Program-made: the position numbers and the translations under genes
Shown: positions 1-6,277 of the stretch, piece by piece
How positions within the stretch are numbered: the stretch's first letter is position 1
How the letters are laid out: every line of letters begins with the position of its first letter
Assembly (NCBI GenBank): GCA_017459225.1
Contig: JAFUDL010000275.1
Coordinates: forward strand, 1-12,793
Source: Kiritimatiellia bacterium
GTDB lineage: Bacteria; Verrucomicrobiota; Kiritimatiellia; RFP12; UBA1067
Direction of reading: 5' to 3'
Length of the DNA: 12,793 nucleotides
Notes under the pieces: model-generated
The model's input: the letters and a program-made list of their open reading frames with translations, nothing else
Told to the model about the DNA's origin: nothing
Databases searched by the model: none

Positions 1-333
1 CATTCCCGGACCGATGCTGAAGTCGGCAAAGGAGATCGGGCGGATGTTGCTGTCGGCGCCGCCGCACGTGAAGTCGCCGCAGCTCCAGAGGTCGCCGCGC
101 GTCAGCACGAACTTCTTGTGGTTTCCGTCGCCGCCGTTCACCGCGCCAAGCGAGCCGTTGCCGAGCAATGCCGCCGTCGGAAGGTCTGTGCTGTACGACG
201 AGCCCGGCTTCGCGCTCTCCCACGTCGGGTTGAACTGCGCTGGGTCCGGAAACTCCACCGCCATGACGCACAGTGCACCACACACGGCCAGCACCGCACA
301 AATGAACTTGTCATTGATTGTCTTACATTCCAT
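1..333 (-). CDS. Secreted glycoside hydrolase, GH95-like N-terminal domain (3' end cut by window)
   Basis: Only the first 111 residues are in the window; the frame is still open at base 1. The ATG at 333-331 is preceded by a strong AGGAGGG ribosome site nine bases upstream. Residues 1-25 look like a signal peptide: a short polar start with Lys4 and Lys9, then a hydrophobic run ending in AVCGALCVMA. The mature part begins FPDPAQFNPTWES and contains LLGNGSLGAV (57-65) and LTRGDLWS (77-84). This resembles the N-terminal beta-sandwich pattern of GH95 and related alpha-L-fucosidase or galactosidase-like proteins (P-x-GNGRLGA...LNEDTLWSG). The catalytic (alpha/alpha)6 barrel would lie beyond the window, so neither activity nor family is confirmed; a GH65-like or DUF5703-type protein is also possible. 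It starts 35 bases after gluQ, with no promoter visible in that gap, so it may be read from the upstream operon or from a promoter inside gluQ. Confidence 0.55.
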   Translation of the reverse strand, partial: MECKTINDKFICAVLAVCGALCVMAVEFPDPAQFNPTWESAKPGSSYSTDLPTAALLGNGSLGAVNGGDGNHKKFVLTRGDLWSCGDFTCGGADSNIRPISFADFSIGPGM

Positions 334-368
334 TGGAAGATTCCCTCCTCTTTTCTTGTTCTTTGAGA

Positions 369-1304
369 TCATGTTCGCCAGACAGCGGGTATGTGCGGAA
401 TGGTATCAAGCGTGAACACATTCAGAAGATTCCGCAACGAGGTCGGTTCGCCATCTCCCCAGCCGCACGTGGCGGCGAGGCGGCCGATGATCTCCTCTGG
501 ACGCATCCCCGCGGCGCGGTATGACGCGATGCGCGTATCGCCGTGTCTCTTCGCGAGGCGCCGTCCATCCTCCCCCACCACAAGCGGCACATGGCAGTAT
601 GCAGGCGGCTCGATCCCCAGCGCGCGGCACACGAGAACCTGCGCAGGCGTGGCCGCGAGAAGATCGTCCCCTCGCACCACCTCTGTCACGCCCATCGCAG
701 CGTCGTCAACCGCAACGGCAAGCGTGTATCCCGCGCCAAACTCGTCGCGCGCGAGCGGGAAGTCGCCAAGCGTGCGCGCCACGTCCTGCTCGAAGTCGCC
801 CGCGAACGCATCGCGGAACGCCACTTTCTCGCCTTCATCCACGCGGAAACGCCAGCACGGGATGCGTGCTGCACCCTGCGCGCGCAGATGGTCGACCGCC
901 GCATTCCATGTGGCGAAGCGTCCCCTGCAGATGCCGGGATAGAAAAGCTGCTCGCCGTCATGCGGCGCGCTCTGGGCCGTCTCCACGTCACGCCGCGAAC
1001 ACACGCACGGATAGGCGCGCCCTGCGGTAATCAACTTCTCGAGCGCCTCGCGGTAGAATGGCCTGCGCTCGCTCTGCACATACTCCGCGTCCCAGTCAAA
1101 GCCCAGCCAGCGCAGATCTTCCACGGCTGCCGTGGCGGCGCCCGGCTTGTCGCGCGGATGGTCGAGATCCTCCATGCGAAACACAACCTTCCCGCCCTGC
1201 GAACGGGCACGCAGCCACGCGATCATGAACGTGCGCGCGTTCCCGAGGTGCAGCGCGCCGGTTGGCGACGGGGCAAGCCGCCCCACGTAGGCGCGTTCGG
1301 TCAT
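369..1304 (-). CDS. gluQ: Glutamyl-Q tRNA(Asp) synthetase
   Basis: This 311-residue protein is a shortened relative of glutamyl-tRNA synthetase that keeps the catalytic core and lacks the anticodon-binding domain. Known members activate glutamate and attach it to the queuosine base at the wobble position of tRNA(Asp) in the cytoplasm. Visible signatures are the start GRLAPSPTGALHLGN with the HIGH-type motif HLGN (19-22), FRMEDLDHPRD (42-52), and the KMSKS-type motif LAKRHGD (250-256). The zinc knuckle typical of GluQ is complete: C100-x-C102, then Y122-x3-C126. Length is normal for the family. The ATG overlaps the stop of the upstream peptidase gene by four bases (ATGA, 1301-1304), so translation is probably coupled. 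A tRNA-modification gene at the end of a secretion cluster has no obvious functional link; it may simply be read through. Discriminating GluRS is excluded by the length and the zinc motif. Confidence 0.95.
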   Translation of the reverse strand: MTERAYVGRLAPSPTGALHLGNARTFMIAWLRARSQGGKVVFRMEDLDHPRDKPGAATAAVEDLRWLGFDWDAEYVQSERRPFYREALEKLITAGRAYPCVCSRRDVETAQSAPHDGEQLFYPGICRGRFATWNAAVDHLRAQGAARIPCWRFRVDEGEKVAFRDAFAGDFEQDVARTLGDFPLARDEFGAGYTLAVAVDDAAMGVTEVVRGDDLLAATPAQVLVCRALGIEPPAYCHVPLVVGEDGRRLAKRHGDTRIASYRAAGMRPEEIIGRLAATCGWGDGEPTSLRNLLNVFTLDTIPHIPAVWRT

Positions 1305-3643
1305 TTCTTCGAGAAGGACGTTGTGGAAGGCAGCGGCGAATAGAACACAAGGCGCGCGGAGACAACGTAGTCGAAGAGCTGCTCTAGCTTGTAGTCGCCG
1401 TCGCGGCGAAGGCCGCGGTCAGTGCCGGACGGGAACGAGGCGTGGAATGTATCCTCGCCGGAGTAGCCGTCAATTATCGCGATGTCGAGGGGGTAGTATG
1501 TGCCGGTGTCGGGCGGCACGATCTGGTTCTCGCGCACAAGAAGCACGGGACGCGAAAGCGCCAGCGATTCGCGTATCTTGCGCGAGAAGGCCGTCACGGA
1601 CTCCTTCGATACGGGAATCACCACGTCATTCGACGAGCGCAGGCCAAGCGCCGCGCAGAACGTCTTGTCCCACTGCCTGCCGAACTCGCGCTGCTTCAAT
1701 CCCGCCCTCTTCACGAGATCCTCCATCTTCCCCTTGAGCGTGTTCACCTCGGCGAGGCGGAATTCGGGACGGCTCTCGGAGGGATGCATGTGAACGCGCG
1801 TGAGGTCAAACGAGAGGCGTCCCTTCGTGTGCCCGGGCAGGGCGCGGTAGTAGGCGGCGATGGACAGGAACGCGAGCAGCGGATTCGACGTGATGTGTAC
1901 TTCGCCACGATCGCCGAAGTACCACTTGTTGAAGTAGAAGTTGCCGCGTATCTTGTCCGTGAGAAGCGGCGGCACGCTGTCCGGCACATCGTCGAGCGGC
2001 GGCAACGTGACCTTCTTCTCCTCCTCGCTGTAGGTCACGCCGTTCGCGTTGCGGGCGTATGCGCGCACGTAGTACGTCTTGCCGGGCAGGAGCTCGAGGA
2101 TGCGTCCGTCGTAGCGGTCGCGGTGATAGAGCGGGAAGCGGCGGCGAGAGACGGTGGGATGCTGCGAGACGTCGTAGCAGAAGCCGTACTCGGTGAGAAG
2201 CGGCTCGCCGCGGTAGCGAACGTCGCAGTGCGCGCGGAAGCTCGTGGGCAGAATCTCGTCCACCTCAGTGAGCGCGATCTTCGGCAGAAGATTCACTGCG
2301 ACGTCGCGAGCGGAGAGCTTCTTCTTCTCCACCTCGAGATCGAACGTGGCGGTGCCATCTGAAAGGCGGATGTTGCGCACGGCGATGCCGGCGGGAAGGA
2401 GGTTTGGAAGAATCGCGGCCGGGTCGGATGCCGAGTCGAACACGTCGCCGTCCCTGAAGTACGCGGAACCACCGCCCGTGGCGCGGTGCCACTGGTCGCC
2501 GGGACGGTACGTGTAGCAGAGGTCGGGCGGGCCCATCATCGGCGACGAGAACGTGACGTTGATCACATGGATCAGAAGCCCGTCGTTCTCTGTTGATCCG
2601 ATTGGGGGCTTCTCGTTCTTCGCGTACTCGATGCAGAAGAGGTAGTTCGGATGCGCAGACGGAACGAAGCATCCGAGCGCCTTGTCCTCGGCGGGATTCG
2701 TAGCGCGCGGATAAAGCGTGACGGGGCCGCTCTGCGTGATCATCGGATATGCGGTGGCGGGCAGGAACGCCTGGTAGATGTAGCGGCAGTAGGCGGGGCC
2801 AGTGGGTCCCCACGACCACGGGAGCGACGGACTGCCTGGCATGCCGTCGTACTTCTCGGAGGCATGGTAGAAGTCGGGCGCGCCAAGCACATGCCCCAGC
2901 TCATGCACGAGCGTACCGCCGTCGCCTGGATAGAACACCTGCGGGATGCTGTTCGGCCAGAGAGGATCGCGCCAGGGAATCGGCGGCTTGTAGAGGCCGA
3001 TTTCGTCCTTGTTGTCCTTCTTGGGATAGTGCGGCCTCAGAAGAACCTCCACCTTGTCGGACGCAAGCTGCTTGCAGTAGACATAGCACGTCACGCTTGC
3101 CTTGCCCTTCGGCGAACCGTCGAGATAGGGCATGCGCTTGGCGGCGGCAAGGGCCGCCGAACGCAGCTGCGCGGCGCGCGCGCCTCCTTCATCGCCATGG
3201 AAGCCGATGCGGTTCGAAAACGAGTCATGGCGGCAGTACCACCCGAGCGGATGCGGCGCGGGGTACGTGCGGGCGTAGGCACGCAGCACTGGCCAGGTGA
3301 TGTTCTGCGAATACTCCTTGAAATAATCGGTGATCGTGCTGCCGCGCACATTGGTGAGGTCCTTTACCGCCTGTGCGATGTCTATGTCGGCGCAGTCAGG
3401 GAACGTGATGAAGATCACGTCCACAATGAACTCGCCTGTGAACACCGGCGTTGTGCGCTTGGGCGCGAACGACGACGCCGTGATTTTAGAGGCTGGCGCA
3501 TGCTTCCGATGGTCGGAATGCCACCCTCTGCGTCCATCGCCTACAGGCGCCCTGGACGGCGTCTTGGAAGTGCCCTTCGCGGGCGCTGCGAATGCGGCGA
3601 TTGCCATCAACGCCGCCATGCATACGAGAAACCTCTTCATCAT
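1301..3643 (-). CDS. Secreted M6-type metallopeptidase with FN3-like and degenerate C10-like domains
   Basis: This is a 780-residue exported protein. Residues 1-20 form a signal peptide (MMKRFLVCMAALMAIAAFAA). Residues about 70-435 match the M6 (immune inhibitor A-like) peptidase pattern: the early TDYFKEYSQNI segment (105-115), then HELGHVLGAPD (247-257), which is the zinc site HExxHxxGxxD with H247, E248, H251 and D257. Residues about 455-548 look like a fibronectin-III-type domain of the kind with TEYGFCY...LLPGKTYYVRAYARN. Residues about 566-768 follow the order of elements of C10 (streptopain-like) cysteine peptidases, including PVLLV (699-703) and IAIIDGYSGEDTFHASF (721-737), but the expected Cys, His and Trp are absent. 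The start is set by AAGGAG seven bases upstream; a second ATG follows immediately. It lies 30 bases after gspJ and is a likely cargo of that secretion system (inference). The metallopeptidase call is strong; the C-terminal assignment is tentative. Confidence 0.85.
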   Translation of the reverse strand: MMKRFLVCMAALMAIAAFAAPAKGTSKTPSRAPVGDGRRGWHSDHRKHAPASKITASSFAPKRTTPVFTGEFIVDVIFITFPDCADIDIAQAVKDLTNVRGSTITDYFKEYSQNITWPVLRAYARTYPAPHPLGWYCRHDSFSNRIGFHGDEGGARAAQLRSAALAAAKRMPYLDGSPKGKASVTCYVYCKQLASDKVEVLLRPHYPKKDNKDEIGLYKPPIPWRDPLWPNSIPQVFYPGDGGTLVHELGHVLGAPDFYHASEKYDGMPGSPSLPWSWGPTGPAYCRYIYQAFLPATAYPMITQSGPVTLYPRATNPAEDKALGCFVPSAHPNYLFCIEYAKNEKPPIGSTENDGLLIHVINVTFSSPMMGPPDLCYTYRPGDQWHRATGGGSAYFRDGDVFDSASDPAAILPNLLPAGIAVRNIRLSDGTATFDLEVEKKKLSARDVAVNLLPKIALTEVDEILPTSFRAHCDVRYRGEPLLTEYGFCYDVSQHPTVSRRRFPLYHRDRYDGRILELLPGKTYYVRAYARNANGVTYSEEEKKVTLPPLDDVPDSVPPLLTDKIRGNFYFNKWYFGDRGEVHITSNPLLAFLSIAAYYRALPGHTKGRLSFDLTRVHMHPSESRPEFRLAEVNTLKGKMEDLVKRAGLKQREFGRQWDKTFCAALGLRSSNDVVIPVSKESVTAFSRKIRESLALSRPVLLVRENQIVPPDTGTYYPLDIAIIDGYSGEDTFHASFPSGTDRGLRRDGDYKLEQLFDYVVSARLVFYSPLPSTTSFSKK

Positions 3644-3673
3644 CCACCTTCTCCTTCTGCCTTTTCTGCTCTT

Positions 3674-4489
3674 CTACCTTGAACCACCAGAAGAGCCGCC
3701 CCTGTTCGTACCGCTGTTCTTGGAGTCGTTCTTGCCCTTGCCCTTCCCGGAGGAGTCGAGCGAGAACGGCTTCTGCGAGAGATTCCACACGGGAATCTCG
3801 ACGACGCGGAGAATCGGAAGCGGCTCGTCGCCCTTCTCGGGCGGCTTCACGCGGAACGTGATCTTCACGCGGTATGGGACGCAGTTCGACGTGTCCCAAG
3901 TCTCCTCCCACTTTGGCTGGCCGTCCTCCTCTGTCTGCTGCGCGTCCTTCTGCACCACGCAGTCGAAGCCGATGATGTCCTCGACGAGCAGGAACTCCTC
4001 GCCGTATTCCTCGTCGTCGAAGTTGTCGTTGCCCTCCTCGGAGAAGAGGTCCGGATTCCACACGCGCGCCCAGAGGCCGGCGGGCTCCTCTATGTTCGTG
4101 CCGGTGCGCACGCGCGGCTTGTCCTCCACCCACAGGCGAACGCGGTGCGATGTCTCTGCAAGCACTGATTTGTCGCCGACGATTGAGTTGCCGAGCTTCG
4201 TCCACTCCACCACGTCGCTTGAGGAAGCGTCCTCGCCTTCGCCGTTATCATAGAGGGCGAGGCCCCATTCGTCCTTCTGGTTGCCATCGGCCGGATAGTA
4301 CGCGCTCCTTAGGCCGCTCACGATCTGGTTGAGCGCGTAGTCGACGGTCTGCATCTGCTCGGCGACGACAGTCGCCTTCTTCCACGAGTTGGTGACACTG
4401 GAGAACACCACGCTCGTCACCACCGTCATGATCGCGAGGATGGTGATCGCAAGCAGCATTTCAAGGAGAGTGAAACCTGCGCGTCTCAT
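3674..4489 (-). CDS. gspJ: Minor pseudopilin, GspJ-like
   Basis: The 271-residue protein begins MRRAGFTLLEMLLAITILAI, a prepilin leader with cleavage expected between G5 and F6, glutamate at mature position 5 (E10), and a hydrophobic helix to about residue 31. Known GspJ proteins sit at the tip of the type II secretion pseudopilus and are processed by the prepilin peptidase. The long C-terminal domain, the position after gspH and gspI, and the FTLLE leader favour GspJ over other minor pseudopilins; overall similarity cannot be measured here. The frame is open upstream to 4585, but the ATG at 4489 is chosen because it puts the leader in place and overlaps the gspI stop as ATGA (4486-4489). The domain is acidic (several Glu/Asp clusters at 83-88 and 150-170). 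The tail from about 246 to 271 is low-complexity Gly, Ser, Lys and Asn, which is unusual for the family. Confidence 0.82.
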   Translation of the reverse strand: MRRAGFTLLEMLLAITILAIMTVVTSVVFSSVTNSWKKATVVAEQMQTVDYALNQIVSGLRSAYYPADGNQKDEWGLALYDNGEGEDASSSDVVEWTKLGNSIVGDKSVLAETSHRVRLWVEDKPRVRTGTNIEEPAGLWARVWNPDLFSEEGNDNFDDEEYGEEFLLVEDIIGFDCVVQKDAQQTEEDGQPKWEETWDTSNCVPYRVKITFRVKPPEKGDEPLPILRVVEIPVWNLSQKPFSLDSSGKGKGKNDSKNSGTNRGGSSGGSR

Positions 4490-4977
4490 TTGCCGCCGCT
4501 CCCTCCTCCTCCGCTGCTGCCCTTCCACCAGAGCTTCACAACCACTTCCTCCTCGGGCTTCATGCCGCGGAGGTTGCCGCCCCACTTCACGGTGGTGCGC
4601 ACGGTGTAGATGCCGCCGTTGCGCTCGATCTCCTCGTCGTCGATGTCGTCAACCTCGCGCATCACGGAGTAGCCGGAGATCAGCTCGCGGTCCTTGGGGG
4701 AGAGTTCGATCTCGAGCTGGTCGCACAGATCCTCGGCGCGCTCCTCCGAGATGTTGAGAAGTTCGCTGTCGAGTGGATCCTCGGTCACCTGCTCGGGCGG
4801 CGGGATGGGATGCACCATCTCGAAGTAGTTGAGAACGCGCTGGGCCGTCTCGAAGCGCACGGACGCCATCATCATCCGCTGGCTCTGCATGAAGAGCGCG
4901 AGGGCTGAGAGAAGGCCGAGCGTCAACACAACGCTCGCAATGAGAACTTCAATGAGTGTGAAGCCGCGGCGGCGCAT
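4486..4977 (-). CDS. gspI: Minor pseudopilin, GspI-like
   Basis: The 163-residue protein starts MRRRGFTLIEVLIASVVLTLGL, with a very short basic leader, cleavage expected between G5 and F6, glutamate at mature position 5, and a hydrophobic N-terminal helix. The sequence FTLIEVLIA followed by a small domain is typical of GspI, which nucleates the I-J-K pseudopilus tip in characterised type II systems. A GGAGG inside the end of gspH lies ten bases before the ATG, and only four bases separate the two genes. The 3' end overlaps gspJ by ATGA. The body is rich in acidic residues (DDIDDEEIE, 110-118) and has the segment GGIYTVRTTVKWGGN (121-135), like the beta-strand region of the family. The last twelve residues are a Gly/Ser run (SSGGGGSGGK), mirroring the tail of its neighbour GspJ. 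Family-level assignment rests mainly on leader and gene order. Confidence 0.82.
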   Translation of the reverse strand: MRRRGFTLIEVLIASVVLTLGLLSALALFMQSQRMMMASVRFETAQRVLNYFEMVHPIPPPEQVTEDPLDSELLNISEERAEDLCDQLEIELSPKDRELISGYSVMREVDDIDDEEIERNGGIYTVRTTVKWGGNLRGMKPEEEVVVKLWWKGSSGGGGSGGK

Positions 4978-4981
4978 CGCG

Positions 4982-5785
4982 TCAATCCTCCGTCACAGGC
5001 CGCCCGAAGCGGCTTATGTTAACAGTGAGCCCGTCGCGCTCGTCCATGCCGTCCTTGTACACGGTTACGACAAAAGGCTCGCAGCGGCCGTTGGCCTCGT
5101 AGACGACGGAGAACGAGCTCTCCTTGTCCTCCTCTTCCTTCTGGTCGTCGTCGTTCTTGCCGATCACGGCGCCAAGGCTGCGCTCCTGCATCTCGCGCTC
5201 CTTCTCTTTGGCACGTGCGGCCTCGGCGGCCTTCTTCTTGAGGATTACGTCCACGTTGCTGAAGACGGATATCCTCGGGCGCGCCGACTCGGTCTCGTCG
5301 CGCAGGCGCGCGGATATCCGCACGCCCTGGAACTCGCGCGGTTCGGCCATGAGGGGATCCTGCGGCTCGCCGGCGGCGGTCGAGGGAAGCTCCGCCGTCG
5401 CCGTCTCGAATCCCGCGTTCGGATCGACAAGCTGGCCAGAGAGAGTGCGCGTGAGACCGTCGGACGCCACAGAGCCGCGCGCCATGCCGATTCCCGAACC
5501 GCCGCCCTGCGCGTCGCCCGAGAAGGTGAGTGATATGCGGCTCTTCACGAACTCGCCGTTTTCGTTCACCTCCTCGAACTGCAGCACCACGGGACGCTGC
5601 TTGAGAAGAGCCACCGCCTTCGCGTGGCGCACGTACTGCTGCACTGTGCGCGCGGCGTCGCGAACCGCGGCGGACCTCATGCCGGCGGTGACGCTCATTA
5701 TGGCAGACCCCATGATCACCGCCATGATCACGATCACGATGATGACTTCGACGAGCGTGAAGCCCGATCTGGCGCTGCTCTTCAA
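4982..5785 (-). CDS. gspH: Minor pseudopilin, GspH-like (TTG start, charged insert)
   Basis: The 267-residue protein begins KSSARSGFTLVEVIIVIVIMAVIMGSA after the initiator: a leader with two basic residues, cleavage expected between G8 and F9, glutamate at mature position 5 (E13) and a hydrophobic helix. GspH is a minor pseudopilin of type II secretion. The segment AVRDAARTVQQYVRHAKAVALLKQRPVVLQF (40-70) is the usual GspH/FimT pattern of a helix carrying RxxA..A..QR followed by a beta strand. The start is TTG; no ATG or GTG lies in frame between the gspG stop and the leader, and a GGAG sits seven bases upstream. It is longer than typical GspH proteins because of a highly charged stretch at about 183-223 (KKKAAEAARAKEKEREMQ, then DDDQKEEEDKE), probably a surface helix or coiled coil. 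It follows gspG by 28 bases and precedes gspI by four. Confidence 0.82.
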   Translation of the reverse strand: MKSSARSGFTLVEVIIVIVIMAVIMGSAIMSVTAGMRSAAVRDAARTVQQYVRHAKAVALLKQRPVVLQFEEVNENGEFVKSRISLTFSGDAQGGGSGIGMARGSVASDGLTRTLSGQLVDPNAGFETATAELPSTAAGEPQDPLMAEPREFQGVRISARLRDETESARPRISVFSNVDVILKKKAAEAARAKEKEREMQERSLGAVIGKNDDDQKEEEDKESSFSVVYEANGRCEPFVVTVYKDGMDERDGLTVNISRFGRPVTED

Positions 5786-5791
5786 ACGGCG

Positions 5792-5797
5792 TCTCCA
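5792..5797 (-). promoter_or_regulatory. Ribosome binding site for the TTG start of gspH
   Basis: On the minus strand the hexamer TGGAGA lies seven bases (counted from GGAG) before the TTG at 5785-5783. A stronger GAGGAGG occurs in the last codons of gspG, but it is about 30 bases away, too far for this start. Together with the intact prepilin leader this fixes the unusual start codon. Confidence 0.55.
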
Positions 5798-5813
5798 GGA
5801 CGGCGGCGCGGAG

Positions 5814-6242
5814 CTACCTCCTCTCAGCGACGTTCGTCAGGTCGTCGTCAGTGCCGCTCTCCATGTCGGGTCCGTCGCTCGTGATCTTGAAGCGGTTGCC
5901 GCGGCCCATCTTCTCGTACCTGAGCGGATTGCCCCAGGGATCGTTGAGCGCATCGGCGCCGCCTTCGATCTCGGGCTCGTCGCCGCCTGTGAGCGCCGTG
6001 ACCCAGGCATCCTGCGAGTCGGGCACCTTGCCGCTGTGGTCGAGCGAGTACGTGACCGTGGCCTGATGTGCGGTCTGTATCAGCTGGCGGCATGCGGTGA
6101 TGCGCGCGCGGGAGATGTACTTGTTGATGCTGGGCACCGCGACAGCGGCCATGATGCCCACGATCGCAATGGCAATGATGATTTCGATGAGCGTGAAGCC
6201 TGCCTTGGCGGCGCGCTCTACGAGCTTGGTGTCTTCGTTCAT
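5814..6242 (-). CDS. gspG: Major pseudopilin, GspG-like
   Basis: This 142-residue protein is the main subunit of the type II secretion pseudopilus. It starts with a 15-residue leader ending in AAKAG, followed by FTLIEIIIAIAIVGIMAAVAVP: cleavage expected after G15, glutamate at mature position 5 (E20), and proline ending the first hydrophobic half. The C-terminal region carries the GspG signatures DPWGNPLRYE (101-110) and TSDGPDMESGTDDDL (121-135), the latter corresponding to the calcium-binding loop of characterised GspG proteins. These two motifs separate it from type IV pilins. One cysteine (C51) is present after the helix, so the C-terminal disulfide of many type IV pilins is absent. AAAGGAG seven bases before the ATG supports the start. 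It lies 35 bases after gspF and 28 bases before gspH. Confidence 0.93.
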   Translation of the reverse strand: MNEDTKLVERAAKAGFTLIEIIIAIAIVGIMAAVAVPSINKYISRARITACRQLIQTAHQATVTYSLDHSGKVPDSQDAWVTALTGGDEPEIEGGADALNDPWGNPLRYEKMGRGNRFKITSDGPDMESGTDDDLTNVAERR

Positions 6243-6277
6243 TTTGTTTCTCCTTTGTTGTCAGAAATTTCGGCTCG

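Noticed and set aside
334..368. Possible promoter or terminator between gluQ and the GH95-like gene
   Set aside because: The 35 bases hold only the ribosome binding site and A-rich sequence; no -10/-35 pair and no hairpin is visible.
4490..4585. Upstream extension of gspJ by 32 codons
   Set aside because: The extra residues are Arg/Gly-rich and lie inside gspI. The ATG at 4489 gives a proper prepilin leader and an ATGA overlap.
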